Positions 41,255 to 50,933 of a stretch of 64,000 nt of DNA are shown piece after piece. The translations under genes and the position numbers were made by a program. Each line of letters opens with the position of its first letter. Position 1 is the first letter of the stretch. The stretch is taken from positions 124,001 through 188,000 of the forward strand of contig JAIUNK010000003.1 of NCBI GenBank assembly GCA_020161845.1, written 5' to 3'. This DNA is from Actinomycetota bacterium (lineage in GTDB: Bacteria; Actinomycetota; Actinomycetes; Actinomycetales; Dermatophilaceae). The notes beneath the pieces were generated by a model, which was not told where the DNA came from, ran no database searches, and saw only the letters and a list, made by a program, of their open reading frames with translations.

Positions 41255-42631
41255 ATGGACCGGCGGATCATGGGTCTGGAGACCGAATACGGGGTGGCCT
41301 GCACCCGCGACGGAGTCAAGGCGCTGACGCCCGATGAGGTGGCGCGCTACCTGTTCCGCGGCATCGTCGCGGCCAGTCGCAGCAGCAACGTCTTCCTCGC
41401 CAACGGCGGCCGGCTGTATCTCGACGTGGGCAACCACCCGGAGTACGCCACGGCCGAGTGCGACACCCTGCCCGACCTGCTCGCCCAGGATCGGGCCGGC
41501 ACCGAGATCATGGTCGACCTGGTCCGGCAGGCCCAGGAGCGGATGCGCGGCGACGGCGTGGTCGGCGACGTCTATCTGTTCCGCAACAACGTGGACTCGG
41601 CCGGCAATTCGTATGGCTGCCACGAGAACTACCTGGTCGCGCGCACCTCCGACCTGCACGTGCTGGCCGACGCCCTGGTTGGTTTCCTGGTCAGCCGGCA
41701 GCTGATCTGCGGCGCGGGCCGGATCGTGACGGGCAAGGACGGCGTCGAATACTGCCTGTCGCAGCGGGCCGACGTCATGTGGGAGGGGGCCAGCAGCGCC
41801 ACCACCCGCAGCCGACCGATGATCAACACCCGCGACGAACCGCACGCCGACGCCGCGCAACACCGCCGGCTGCACGTCATCGTCGGGGACTCGAACATGG
41901 CCGAGTCGAGCACGCTGCTCAAGGTCGCGACCGCCGACCTCGTGCTGCGGGCCCTGGAAGCGGGGGCCGCCCCGCCGCCCGTCGCCCCGGCGAACACCGC
42001 CACCGCGATCCGCGCCGTCGCCCGCGACCTCGCCGGCCGAGCCAGTTATGTCACTGTTGACGGCCGCACGATCACCGCGCTGGACGCCCAGCGGGCCTAC
42101 TTCGCGGTGGTCGCGGAGCATCTCGACCGGCACGGCGCCACCCGGCCGTGGGATGAGCAGGTGCGCGACCTCTGGGACGAGGTGCTCACCGCCCTGGAGG
42201 CCGGCGAGCCAGCCCGGGTCGCGCGGCACGTCGACTGGATCGCCAAGCACGCCCTGCTCACCCGCCAGGCGCAGCGACACGGCCTGGCCTGGGACGATGC
42301 CCGGATGCTGCAGCTGGACATGCTCTACCACGACATCGACCCGGCGCGCGGGCTCGCGATGCGGCTCGAGGCCGCCGGGGCGTTGCACCGGTGGACGACT
42401 CCGGAGGCGGTGGCGCACGCCGTACAGCACCCTCCCGCCACCACCCGCGCCGCCCTGCGAGGGGCCTTCGTCGCGGCGGCGCAGGAGCGCCGCCGCGAGT
42501 ACACGGTCGACTGGACCCACCTGCGTCTGGACGGCACCGAGGGCCGTACGGCGATCTGCAAGGACCCGTTCGCCTCGACCGACGAGCGGGTCGAGGCCCT
42601 GCTGGCGATGATCGCTTCCGGACACGGCTGA
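41255..42631 (+). CDS. pafA: Pup-protein ligase
   Basis: 458 residues. It uses ATP to join the C-terminal Glu of deamidated Pup to substrate lysines. Signatures: IMGLETEYGVAC (residues 4-15), FLANGGRLYLDVGNHPEYAT (with the catalytic Asp), FRNNVDSAGNSYGCHENYLV and RPMINTRDEPHAD. It is shorter than the Dop upstream and lacks the Dop-specific loop, as expected for PafA. It lies three bases after prcA in the same operon. About 450-480 residues is the family norm. Confidence 0.97.
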   Translation: MDRRIMGLETEYGVACTRDGVKALTPDEVARYLFRGIVAASRSSNVFLANGGRLYLDVGNHPEYATAECDTLPDLLAQDRAGTEIMVDLVRQAQERMRGDGVVGDVYLFRNNVDSAGNSYGCHENYLVARTSDLHVLADALVGFLVSRQLICGAGRIVTGKDGVEYCLSQRADVMWEGASSATTRSRPMINTRDEPHADAAQHRRLHVIVGDSNMAESSTLLKVATADLVLRALEAGAAPPPVAPANTATAIRAVARDLAGRASYVTVDGRTITALDAQRAYFAVVAEHLDRHGATRPWDEQVRDLWDEVLTALEAGEPARVARHVDWIAKHALLTRQAQRHGLAWDDARMLQLDMLYHDIDPARGLAMRLEAAGALHRWTTPEAVAHAVQHPPATTRAALRGAFVAAAQERRREYTVDWTHLRLDGTEGRTAICKDPFASTDERVEALLAMIASGHG

Positions 42632-42760
42632 GCGGGCTGTCAGGGAGGGCCCAGGCGGGCGGGTTAGGCTGTGCCGTCCCGCCGTTCGCGTCGTGGGCGG
42701 TCCCGGCGGTCGGCGTCGGTGAACGGGCCCCGCGGCGCGGTGAGTCGAGAAGGTCATCCC

Positions 42761-43783
42761 GTGCCTACCCTCCAGCGTTCCCTGCGCTCGCGCCTGCTCG
42801 TCGGCGCCGTCCTGCCCGCCGCCCTGCTCACCGGCACCCTCGCCGGCTGCGCCGACGCCCCGGCCAACTCATCCGGTGGCACCGCCACGACACAGGCCGC
42901 GTCCGCCTCCGGCGACTTCGCGAAGATCACCGTGACGCCGGGCAAGGACGCCGCCACGGCGCCGACGATCTCGCTGCCCACGAAGCCGTTCCGGGTGCAG
43001 GAGACCCAACACCGGATCCTCAAGGAGGGCACCGGCGCCGTCATCGCGGAGCCGTCGGCGGTCACCGCCAACTGGGCCCGCTATTCGGGGGTGGACGGTG
43101 CGGCGATGGGGTCCTCGTACGGGGCGAAGCCCGCCAGCTTGCACATCGAGCCGAACAGCGACGCCGTGCCCGGCTTCATCGACGCGCTCAAGGGTCAGAA
43201 GGTCGGCACCCAGGCCCTGGTCGCGGTCCCGGCCAGCAAGATCCTGACCGAGTCCCAGCTCGCCAAGGGCATGACCCTCGATGACACGGTGCTCTTCGTG
43301 CTCGACGTCGTCTCCGCCCGGCCGGTGCTGACCAAGGCCACCGGGACCGCCGTACCGCCCAAGGCCGGCCTGCCGACCGTCGACGTGCCGGACGATCCCA
43401 CCAAGCCCGCCACGTTCACCGTGCCCAGCCCGACGCCGATCAAGGAGACGCTGGTCCAGCCGCTGATCGTCGGCACCGGTCCGAAGGTCGAGAAGGGCCA
43501 GACGATCCGGGTGCGCTACACCGGCGCGACCTGGCGCACGCCGGACAAGCCGTTCGACTACTCCGGCAAGACCCCCAAGACGACCGCGGAGTTCCCGATC
43601 GGCGTCGGTCAGCTCATCAAGGCCTGGGACAACACCATCCCGGGTCAGACGGTCGGCTCGCGGTTGCTGGTGATCGTCCAGCCGGCCGACGGCTACGGCG
43701 CCGACGGCAACCCGCAGGCCGACATCAAGGGCGACGACGTGCTGATCTTCGTCATGGACATCCTCGACGCCTGGTCCGATTGA
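42761..43783 (+). CDS. Lipoprotein FKBP-type peptidyl-prolyl isomerase
   Basis: 340 residues from GTG 42761. The signal peptide ends in a lipobox LAGC (about residue 30). A degenerate FKBP domain (about 70-190: VTANWARYSGVDGAAMGSSY, then VPGFIDALKGQKVG) is followed by a second, better-kept one (about 235-338: GQTIRVRYTGATW, FPIGVGQLIKAWDNTIPGQT, ADGYGADGNP, VLIFVMDILD). It would fold proteins outside the membrane. The first domain lacks several aromatic pocket residues. TAGGCT at 42665 suggests its own promoter with a leader of about 84 bases. Confidence 0.9.
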   Translation: MPTLQRSLRSRLLVGAVLPAALLTGTLAGCADAPANSSGGTATTQAASASGDFAKITVTPGKDAATAPTISLPTKPFRVQETQHRILKEGTGAVIAEPSAVTANWARYSGVDGAAMGSSYGAKPASLHIEPNSDAVPGFIDALKGQKVGTQALVAVPASKILTESQLAKGMTLDDTVLFVLDVVSARPVLTKATGTAVPPKAGLPTVDVPDDPTKPATFTVPSPTPIKETLVQPLIVGTGPKVEKGQTIRVRYTGATWRTPDKPFDYSGKTPKTTAEFPIGVGQLIKAWDNTIPGQTVGSRLLVIVQPADGYGADGNPQADIKGDDVLIFVMDILDAWSD

Positions 43784-43867
43784 GCCGCCCGCCCACCGGG
43801 TAGGGCCAGCACGTCAGCCCACGTCACCAGGTCACCCCACGACACCTCGAGACCCTAGGAGCAGCCC

Positions 43868-44281
43868 GTGCCCTCCGATGCCTTTGGCCGCAGCGCGCCC
43901 GATGCCTTCGGCCGCAGCAAGCCCGAGATCGACTTCCCCGGCGAGACCCCGCCCGCCGACCTCGTCATCGAGGACCTCGTCGAGGGCGACGGCGAGCAGG
44001 CCCAGGCCGGGCACACCGTCGACACGCACTACGTCGGGGTGGCCTGGTCGACCGGTGAGGAATTCGACGCCTCCTGGAATCGCGGCGAGTCGCTGCAGTT
44101 CCCACTCGGCGCCGGCCGCGTCATCCGGGGCTGGGACGAGGGGATCGCGGGCATGAAGGTGGGCGGCCGACGCAAGCTGGTGATTCCGCCGGCCATGGCG
44201 TACGGCGACCGTGGCGCCGGTGGGGTCATCGCGCCGGGGGAGACCCTGATCTTCGTGGTCGACCTGCTCGGCGTGCGCTGA
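43868..44281 (+). CDS. Cytoplasmic FKBP-type peptidyl-prolyl isomerase
   Basis: 137 residues; catalyses cis-trans isomerisation of prolyl bonds. One FKBP domain: VDTHYVGVAWSTGEEFDASW (about 51-70), FPLGAGRVIRGWDEGIAGM, GGRRKLVIPPAMAYG and TLIFVVDLLGV. The aromatic pocket residues (Tyr, Phe, Trp, Tyr) are in place. No signal peptide. The start contains two copies of DAFGRS encoded by a near-exact duplication. GTG 43868 has TAGGAG ten bases upstream. It follows the lipoprotein FKBP and precedes pafB, as in several actinobacteria. Confidence 0.95.
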   Translation: MPSDAFGRSAPDAFGRSKPEIDFPGETPPADLVIEDLVEGDGEQAQAGHTVDTHYVGVAWSTGEEFDASWNRGESLQFPLGAGRVIRGWDEGIAGMKVGGRRKLVIPPAMAYGDRGAGGVIAPGETLIFVVDLLGVR

Positions 44282-44382
44282 CCGCGCCACCGCCGCCCGA
44301 CACCGCCGCCCGACACCGCCACTCGGCGCGGGTCGCCACGCGCTCCTGCCGATCGTACGGGTGATCGGGTAACGTCGCTCCT

Positions 44383-45390
44383 ATGAAGGCCCCACCGATG
44401 GTCGCCGCCAAGACCGAGCGGCTGCTCAACCTGGTGATCTGCCTGCTCTACACCCGGCGCCCGCTGACCCGGGCGCAGATCCGCACATCGGTGGCGGCCT
44501 ACGCCGCGACCACCTCCGACGAGGCCTTCGAGCGGATGTTCGAGCGGGACAAGGAGGAGCTGCGCGAGCTGGGCATCCCGCTGGTCACCGAGCAGATCGA
44601 CACCCTCTTCGAGGACGAGCCCGGCTATCGGATCGACCGCCGCGAGTACGCCGTGCCCGAGCTGCGCCTGGCCCCCGACGAGCTGGCCGTTCTCGCGCTG
44701 GCGAGCCGCACCTGGGCGCAGGCCAGCCTCGGCGGCCCGGCGGCGCAGGCGCTGCGCAAGCTCGCCGCCGACGGGGTGGAGCGCGATGAGTCCTCGATCA
44801 TCGGCATCGAGGCCCGGGTCCGCACCATCGAGCCGGCGTTCGATGCGGTCCGCGCCGCCGTCGTCGAGACCTGCCCGATCGCGTTCACCTATCGCACCAA
44901 CCGCTCCGGGGAGGTCCGCGAGCGGCACGTGCAGCCCTGGGGCCTGGCGAGCTGGCACGGCCGGTGGTACCTGACGGGCTACGACACCGACCGGGCCGAC
45001 ACCCGAGTCTTCCGGGTGGGCCGGATCGAGGGGGAGGTCCGCCGGGACGGGGTGCCCGGCTCGTACGCCGTACCGGCCGACCACCAGCCCCGGGCCCTGA
45101 TCCGGCTGCAGGCCCGCGACGGCGAGCCAGTCGAGGCGACCGCCCTGGTCCGGCCGGGCGCCGGTCATGCGTTGCGGCGGCGCGCCACCTCGGTGGCCCC
45201 CGGTGCCGGTCGGGTGGCGGACGCGGCCTGGGACGTCGTCACGCTGCCTACCGCCGATGTCGAGGCGTTGGCGGACGAGTTGGCCGGGTACGGCCCGGAC
45301 CTGGTCGCGACGGCGCCGCCGGAACTGGTGGCGGCCGTGGTGCGGCGGCTGCGGGGCGCGCTCGCGGCCCACGAGGGCGGTACGCCGTGA
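44383..45390 (+). CDS. pafB: WYL-domain regulator PafB
   Basis: 335 residues. With PafC it activates DNA-damage genes independently of LexA/RecA in mycobacteria. The N-terminal winged helix (KTERLLNLVICLLYTRRPLT, residues 9-28, then RDKEELRELGIPL) leads to the WYL domain (about 165-245: PIAFTYRTNRSGEVRERHVQ, PWGLASWHGRWYLTGYD, VFRVGRIEG) and a C-terminal WCX part. The WYL motif itself reads RWYLTGY. TAACGT lies seven bases before the ATG: probable leaderless start. Its stop overlaps the pafC start (GTGA). Confidence 0.96.
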   Translation: MKAPPMVAAKTERLLNLVICLLYTRRPLTRAQIRTSVAAYAATTSDEAFERMFERDKEELRELGIPLVTEQIDTLFEDEPGYRIDRREYAVPELRLAPDELAVLALASRTWAQASLGGPAAQALRKLAADGVERDESSIIGIEARVRTIEPAFDAVRAAVVETCPIAFTYRTNRSGEVRERHVQPWGLASWHGRWYLTGYDTDRADTRVFRVGRIEGEVRRDGVPGSYAVPADHQPRALIRLQARDGEPVEATALVRPGAGHALRRRATSVAPGAGRVADAAWDVVTLPTADVEALADELAGYGPDLVATAPPELVAAVVRRLRGALAAHEGGTP

Positions 45391-46496
45391 GCCCGCGCCC
45401 GGCCAAGCCACCCGGCGACAAGAGCCGACCCGACAAGGCCCTGGGGGACCGGGCGCGCAAGCGACCCGCGCCGGAGAGCGCGACCGACCGGCTGGCCCGA
45501 TTGCTCACGATGGTGCCCTGGCTGCTCAACCGGCAGGGCATCGACATCGAGCAGGCGGCCGCCGAGCTGCAGGTCAGCCGCGAGCAGCTGGAGGCCGATC
45601 TGGCGCTGCTGTTCCTGTGCGGCACGCCGGGGGGCATGCCCGACGACCTCATCGAGGCGGACTGGGAGGACGGCCGGGTCTATCTGGGTAATGCCGAGGC
45701 GATCTCGCGGCCGCTGCGGCTCGGGCGCGACGAGGCGTTGGCGCTGATCGTGGCGCTGCGCACGCTCGGCGACATACCCGGCCTGACCGAACGGGACGCC
45801 CTCGACCGGACCCTGGCCAAGCTGGAGGACGCCATCTCCTCGGCGGCGGCCCCGGCCGTCGCGGCCGCCAGCGACCGCATCCAGGTCGACATGGCCGAGG
45901 GGGCGCAGGGCGAGATCCTGGCCGCGCTGCGCGATGCGCTGCACCGGCGCCGCCGGGTGCACCTGCGCTATCTGGTCCCGGCGCGCGACGAGTCGACCGA
46001 GCGCGACGTGGATCTGATGCGGCTGACCAGCGCGGAGGGCCGCTGGTATGTCGAGGGGTGGTGCCATCGCAGCGCGGCCGTCCGGCTGTTCCGGCTGGAC
46101 CGCATCGAGGCGGTCACCGTGCTCGACGTACCGGGCGAACCACCGCAGCAGGCCCGGCCGCGCGACCTCGACGCCGGCATCTTTCAGCACTCGCCGGACG
46201 ACCTGCTGGTCACGCTCGCGCTCGCGCCGTCGGCGGCGTGGGTGGCGGACTACTACCCGCACGTCTCGCACGAGCCGGACCGTCGCGGTCCCGACGCGCC
46301 GGGCGCCGGTGCCGGTGCCGGCGCCGGTGGCACGATCCTGCGGTTGCACACGGCCGACGTGGCCTGGTTGCGGCGCCTGGTGTGGCGGCTCGGCGGGCAG
46401 GCCGTCGTGCTGGAGCCCGCCGCGCTGGCGGCCGAGGTGGCCCAAGGGGCCGCCGCGGCGCTGACAGCCTATGGTCATGCTGAGCCCGTACACTGA
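45387..46496 (+). CDS. pafC: WYL-domain regulator PafC
   Basis: 369 residues, partner of PafB. A charged, non-conserved start (residues 1-30) is followed by a winged helix (RLLTMVPWLLNRQGIDIEQA, AAELQVSREQLEADLALLF) and a WYL domain (about 170-255: RVHLRYLVPARDESTERDVD, GRWYVEGWCHRSAAVRLFRL). The motif is WYV in place of WYL. A Gly/Ala tract (about 307-318, encoded by GCCGGT repeats) interrupts the C-terminal part. Start GTG 45387 overlaps pafB. PafB and PafC are fused in some actinobacteria but separate here. Confidence 0.95.
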   Translation: MSPRPAKPPGDKSRPDKALGDRARKRPAPESATDRLARLLTMVPWLLNRQGIDIEQAAAELQVSREQLEADLALLFLCGTPGGMPDDLIEADWEDGRVYLGNAEAISRPLRLGRDEALALIVALRTLGDIPGLTERDALDRTLAKLEDAISSAAAPAVAAASDRIQVDMAEGAQGEILAALRDALHRRRRVHLRYLVPARDESTERDVDLMRLTSAEGRWYVEGWCHRSAAVRLFRLDRIEAVTVLDVPGEPPQQARPRDLDAGIFQHSPDDLLVTLALAPSAAWVADYYPHVSHEPDRRGPDAPGAGAGAGAGGTILRLHTADVAWLRRLVWRLGGQAVVLEPAALAAEVAQGAAAALTAYGHAEPVH

Positions 46497-46601
46497 CGCC
46501 CGCCAGCACAGTCCGCGCTTCAGTGGGCCGGGCCGGCACCGGCGCAGACCCTGACGCGGGTCGCACCCGGACCCGCAACGACCAGCAGCGGAAGGTACGC
46601 C

Positions 46602-47051
46602 ATGCCCCAGTGGCTCGGAGGCCCTGAACTCATCGTCATCCTCCTCATCGTCGTGGTCCTGTTCGGCTGGAAGAAGTTGCCGGATGCCGCCCGGAGCCTG
46701 GGCCGCTCGATGCGGATCTTCAAGGCCGAGGTCGAGGAGATGAAGCGGGACGACGCGCCGAGCGCCGCCAGCAAGGACACCGTCAAGGGCGCGACGGTCA
46801 GCCCGCCGCCCGCAGCCTCGCCCCAGCCGGGCGCCGCCCCGTCGCAGCCGACCCAGCCGGCGGGCGAACCGCTGCGCACCCAGCAGGACGAGACCCCCGC
46901 CGAGCGCGAGGCGCGGCTGCGCCGCGAGGCCGAGGCCCGCATCGACGCCGAGGACGCCGAGCGGGCCCGCATCGAGCAGCAGCTCCGCGCCGAGCGCGCC
47001 GCGAAGGCGGCCCGCGAGGCCGGGGCTCCGCGCGACGACACCGCGCTCTGA
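46602..47051 (+). CDS. tatA: Sec-independent translocase subunit TatA
   Basis: 149 residues. TatA assembles around TatC to let folded twin-arginine proteins cross the membrane. One N-terminal membrane helix ([20 protein letters not shown]) is followed by the amphipathic helix [19 protein letters not shown], with the FGxxKLP hinge seen as FGWKKLP. The long tail (about 55-149) is Pro/Ala- then Glu/Arg-rich and not conserved. A clear AGCGGAAGG precedes the ATG. The gene order pafC-tatA-tatC is standard for actinobacteria. The protein at 80-1165 is a likely Tat substrate. Confidence 0.96.
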   Translation: MPQWLGGPELIVILLIVVVLFGWKKLPDAARSLGRSMRIFKAEVEEMKRDDAPSAASKDTVKGATVSPPPAASPQPGAAPSQPTQPAGEPLRTQQDETPAEREARLRREAEARIDAEDAERARIEQQLRAERAAKAAREAGAPRDDTAL

Positions 47052-47054
47052 CGC

Positions 47055-47870
47055 GTGACCGCCGTGGCCCGACCCCGCCTGCCCCGGCGCCGCACGAAGC
47101 GCGACCCCGAGGGTCGGATGGCCCTCGTCGAGCACCTCCGGGAGCTGCGCAACCGGTTCCTGATCGCCGCGATCGCCATCATCGTCGCGGCCATCCCCGG
47201 CTGGAATCTCTACGAGCCGGTGATCAATGCCCTGGTGGAACCCATCCAGGCCCGCGGCGGCCAGGTCAACTTCCAGGGGCTCACCGATCCGTTCGCGCTG
47301 CAGCTGCAGATCGGCGTCATCATCGGCATGTTCATCTCCAGCCCGATCTGGCTCTACCAGATCTGGGCGTTCGTCGTGCCCGGGCTGACGAAGAAGGAGA
47401 AGCGGACGGCGGCCGCCTTCATTCTCACCGCCGTCCCGCTCCTGTTGGCCGGGGCCTATCTCGCCTATCTCACGCTGCCCAAGGCCGTGGAGATCCTGCT
47501 CAGCTTCACCCCCGCCCGAGGCAGCAACATCATCGCCGCCGACCTCTACCTCAACTTCACCAGCAAGTTCCTGCTCGCCTTCGGGCTGGCCTTCCTGCTG
47601 CCGATCTTCCTCGTCGCGTTCAACCTCATCGGGATCCTGCCGGCCGCCGCCATGCGCAGGGCGTGGCGGTTCGCGGTCATCGGGATCTTCATCTTCGCGG
47701 CGGTGATGACGCCGACGCCGGACCCGGTGACCATGTTCACGTTGGCGCTGCCGATGTGCGCCCTGTATTTCCTGGCCTACGGCATCGCCGCCCTGAACGA
47801 CAGGCGCCGCCGCCGCAGCCGCCCGGACTGGGCAGACACGGTCGCCGACGACGAAGCCAGCCCGCTCTGA
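47055..47870 (+). CDS. tatC: Sec-independent translocase subunit TatC
   Basis: 271 residues with six membrane segments. It recognises the twin-arginine signal. Conserved parts: MALVEHLRELRNRFLIA (about 23-39, the cytoplasmic N-terminal region with Glu), ISSPIWLYQIWAFVVPGLTKKEK, and the later PDPVTMFTLALPMCALYFLAYG. The basic N-terminal extension is longer than in E. coli. Starts at GTG three bases after tatA, so the two are co-translated. Ends with a charged, variable tail. Confidence 0.97.
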   Translation: MTAVARPRLPRRRTKRDPEGRMALVEHLRELRNRFLIAAIAIIVAAIPGWNLYEPVINALVEPIQARGGQVNFQGLTDPFALQLQIGVIIGMFISSPIWLYQIWAFVVPGLTKKEKRTAAAFILTAVPLLLAGAYLAYLTLPKAVEILLSFTPARGSNIIAADLYLNFTSKFLLAFGLAFLLPIFLVAFNLIGILPAAAMRRAWRFAVIGIFIFAAVMTPTPDPVTMFTLALPMCALYFLAYGIAALNDRRRRRSRPDWADTVADDEASPL

Positions 47871-47921
47871 TCCCGCCCGGTGGGGGAGCTGCGCCGGCAC
47901 CCGTGACGTAGCCTGGGGTCC

Positions 47922-50876
47922 ATGCCCAGCCCCGCCGAACGGTACGCCGCGGCGCGGGCCCGAAACTCCTCCGCGGTCTTCGCCGATTTCCAGGCCGGCT
48001 TCGACTTCGCCCTGGACGACTTCCAGGCTCGCGCCTGCCGGGCGGTGGAGGCCGGCACCGGCGTCCTGGTCGCGGCGCCCACCGGCTCGGGCAAGACGGT
48101 GGTGGGCGAGTTCGCCGCGCACCTCGCCCTCGCCCAGGGGCGCAAGGCGTTCTACACGGCGCCGATCAAGGCGTTGTCGAACCAGAAGTACGCCGACCTG
48201 TCCCGCCGCTACGGCGCCGCGAATGTCGGTCTTCTGACGGGGGATTCGGCCATCAACGGGCATGCCCCGGTGGTCGTCATGACGACCGAGGTGCTGCGCA
48301 ACATGCTCTATGTCGACAGTCCCGCCCTCGACGGCCTGGCCTATGTCGTGATGGACGAGGTACACTATCTCGCCGACCGGTTCCGTGGCGCGGTCTGGGA
48401 GGAGGTCATCATCCACCTCCCCGAGCACGTCACGGTCGTCTCGCTGTCGGCGACCGTGAGCAACGCCGAAGAGTTCGGGGCCTGGCTGGGTGCGGTCCGT
48501 GGCGCGGTCGAGGTGGTCGTCGAGGAGCATCGGCCGGTGCCGCTGTGGCAGCACATGATGGTGGGGCGGCAGCTCTTCGACCTGTTCGTGGAGGGCCCGG
48601 GCCACGGTGGCCGGGGGGACAATGGCCGGGGTGGCCAGGGGGCTGGCGGGCCGACGCCCACCGCGCAGGTCAACCCCGACCTGATCGAGGCCATCGACAA
48701 GGTCCGGCGCGGCACCGACCGACGGGGTCGGCTCCTCGACGACGGCGGTCCCCGTGGCCGGCGGGGGAAGTCCCGTGGTGGCGGGCGTGCGCTGGAGGAG
48801 GCGACGTATGGCGGCGGCACCCGGCGTACCGGCTCCCGCGGCGCCCGCACCGGCGGCGACGGGCGCCGCGGGGCCCGCACGGAAGCGCTGGCCGCGGGCG
48901 GCGAGACGCGCGCGGACCTGCCCGTACGTCGTGCGCCGCTGGCCTCTCGGGCCGAGGTGATCGACCGCCTCGACCGCGAGGGACTGCTGCCCGCCATCAC
49001 GTTCATCTTCAGCCGGGCCGGCTGCGATGCCGCCGTGAGCCAGCTGTTGGCCTGGGGGACGAACCTCACCTCGGATGTGGAGTCCCGGCGGATCCGGCGC
49101 CTCGTCGAGGACCGCGTCGCCGGGCTGGCCCCCGAGGACCTGGACGTCCTCGGCTACTGGGACTTCCTGGAAGGCCTGACCCGCGGGTTCGCGGCGCACC
49201 ACGCGGGGATGTTGCCGACGTTCCGGGAGATCGTCGAGGACCTGTTCACGGCCGGGCGGATCAAGGCCGTCTTCGCCACCGAGACCCTCGCGCTGGGCAT
49301 CAACATGCCGGCCCGCAGCGTGGTCCTGGAGAAGCTCGTCAAGTTCAACGGCGAGGCGCACGTGGAGATCACACCGGCCGAATACACCCAGCTCACCGGC
49401 CGCGCCGGCCGCCGCGGGATCGATGTCGAGGGGCACGCGGTGGTGCTGTGGAATCCCAAGCTCGACCCGATCGCGGTGGGCGGGCTGGCCGCCACCCGCA
49501 CCTACCCGCTGCGCAGCAGTTTCCGCCCCAACCCCAACATGGCGACCAATCTCGTCGCGACCGTCGGACGGGACCGGGCGCGGGCCGTCCTGGAGACGAG
49601 CTTCGCCCAGTTCCAGGCCGATCGGGCGGTGGTCGGCCTGACCCGCTCGATCCGCCGCAACGACGAGGCGCTGGCCGGTTATGTCGAGGCGATGACCTGT
49701 CACCTGGGCGATTTCGAGGAGTACGCCGCGATCCGGCGGGAGATCTCGGACGTGGAGAAGGACGCGGTCCGGGCGCGGACCGCCTCGCGGCGGGCGGAGG
49801 TCGCCCTGGCGCTGGAGACGCTGCGCCCCGGCGACGTGGTGCTGCTGCCGGAGGGCCGCCAGGCGGGCCGGGCGGTGGTACTCACCGCCGCCGCGGCCCG
49901 GGGTCGTGACCCCGTGATCACCGTGCTGACCGAGGATGCGCGGGCACGCCGGGTCGGTCCGGCCGACCTGACCGAGCCGCTGACGCCGATCGGGCGGCTG
50001 GCCATCCCGAAGGCCTTCCACGCCCGGGTCGCCAAGGACCGGCGCGACCTCGCGGCGACCATGCGGGCCAGGGTGTCGCCGGATGCCCGACCGGCGCAGG
50101 ACGGCCGGGAGGGGGAGCGGGTGGCGGCGAGCCAGGTGGAGCGCCGGGTGGCCGAGCTGCGTCGGCGGCTGCGCGAACACCCGTGCCACCGCTGCCCCGA
50201 CCGGGAACAGCACGCGCGGTGGGCGGAGCGGGCCTGGCAGCTGCGTCGCGAGACCGACGGGCTACGCCGCAAGGTCGAGGGTCGGACGAGTTCGGTGGCT
50301 CGGACGTTCGACCGGATCTGCGACATGCTGACCGAGCTGGGCTATCTGGATGCCGGCGGCACCGCCGTGACGGCGGCGGGGCAGCGGCTGCGGCGGCTCT
50401 ACACCGAGCGTGATCTGTTGGTGGCGCAGTGCCTGCGGCACGGACACTGGGTGGGGCTGACCGCTGCGGAGTTGGCCGCGGTGGTCTCGGCGCTGGTCCA
50501 TGAGCCGCGCCGCGAGGAGGTCGGCGGCGCCTTTCCCCGGATGCCGAGTGAGGCGGTCGCTACGGCGTACGAGGCCATGATCCGGTCCTGGAGCGAGCTC
50601 GACGACGAGATGGCGGCGCGGGGACTGCCCCGTACGCCTGCGCCCGACGGCGGCATCGCCCAGCTCACGCACCGCTGGGCCGCGGGCGCCCGGTTGGAGA
50701 CCGTACTGGGCGATACGGACCTCGCGGCGGGCGACTTCGTGCGGCGCTGCAAGCAGCTCGTCGACCTGCTCGACCAGATCGCCGCCGTGGCGGCGCAACC
50801 GGCGCTCGCGTCGACGGCCCGGGCGGCGGTCGCGGCGGTGATGCGCGGCGTGGTGGCGGCGGATCGCCTGGACTGA
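47922..50876 (+). CDS. helY: Ski2-like DEAD-box RNA helicase HelY
   Basis: 984 residues. Superfamily-2 helicase with Walker A AAPTGSGKTVVGEF (about 50-63), DEVHYLADRFRG (DEVH box, about 145), SLSATVSNAEEFG, then HHAGMLPTFREIVEDLF (about 425) and TGRAGRRGID (about 490), followed by the long C-terminal Ski2/Mtr4-type region. Between the two RecA-like domains (about 222-345) lies a Gly/Arg-rich low-complexity insert not seen in the core fold. It has a role in RNA handling, by analogy with mycobacterial HelY. TAGCCT lies seven bases before the ATG. The tatA-tatC-helY order is conserved. Confidence 0.95.
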   Translation: MPSPAERYAAARARNSSAVFADFQAGFDFALDDFQARACRAVEAGTGVLVAAPTGSGKTVVGEFAAHLALAQGRKAFYTAPIKALSNQKYADLSRRYGAANVGLLTGDSAINGHAPVVVMTTEVLRNMLYVDSPALDGLAYVVMDEVHYLADRFRGAVWEEVIIHLPEHVTVVSLSATVSNAEEFGAWLGAVRGAVEVVVEEHRPVPLWQHMMVGRQLFDLFVEGPGHGGRGDNGRGGQGAGGPTPTAQVNPDLIEAIDKVRRGTDRRGRLLDDGGPRGRRGKSRGGGRALEEATYGGGTRRTGSRGARTGGDGRRGARTEALAAGGETRADLPVRRAPLASRAEVIDRLDREGLLPAITFIFSRAGCDAAVSQLLAWGTNLTSDVESRRIRRLVEDRVAGLAPEDLDVLGYWDFLEGLTRGFAAHHAGMLPTFREIVEDLFTAGRIKAVFATETLALGINMPARSVVLEKLVKFNGEAHVEITPAEYTQLTGRAGRRGIDVEGHAVVLWNPKLDPIAVGGLAATRTYPLRSSFRPNPNMATNLVATVGRDRARAVLETSFAQFQADRAVVGLTRSIRRNDEALAGYVEAMTCHLGDFEEYAAIRREISDVEKDAVRARTASRRAEVALALETLRPGDVVLLPEGRQAGRAVVLTAAAARGRDPVITVLTEDARARRVGPADLTEPLTPIGRLAIPKAFHARVAKDRRDLAATMRARVSPDARPAQDGREGERVAASQVERRVAELRRRLREHPCHRCPDREQHARWAERAWQLRRETDGLRRKVEGRTSSVARTFDRICDMLTELGYLDAGGTAVTAAGQRLRRLYTERDLLVAQCLRHGHWVGLTAAELAAVVSALVHEPRREEVGGAFPRMPSEAVATAYEAMIRSWSELDDEMAARGLPRTPAPDGGIAQLTHRWAAGARLETVLGDTDLAAGDFVRRCKQLVDLLDQIAAVAAQPALASTARAAVAAVMRGVVAADRLD

Positions 50877-50933
50877 TGTAGGGCTGCTCTTTCACGTGGG
50901 CAGGTGACGGCCGGCGAGATTGCAGTCGTCGGC

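Noticed and set aside
41255-42631. A duplicate dop gene or a glutamine synthetase
   Set aside because: It lacks the Dop-specific loop and sits after prcA; the fold relation to glutamine synthetase is shared by PafA.
40370-42757. Minus-strand open frame of 795 codons over prcA and pafA
   Set aside because: Shadow of two clear proteasome-system genes.
45165-50213. Minus-strand open frame of 1682 codons
   Set aside because: It runs opposite to pafB, pafC, tatA, tatC and helY. Its composition (His, Arg, Asp, Gly, no motifs) is that of a GC-rich shadow frame.
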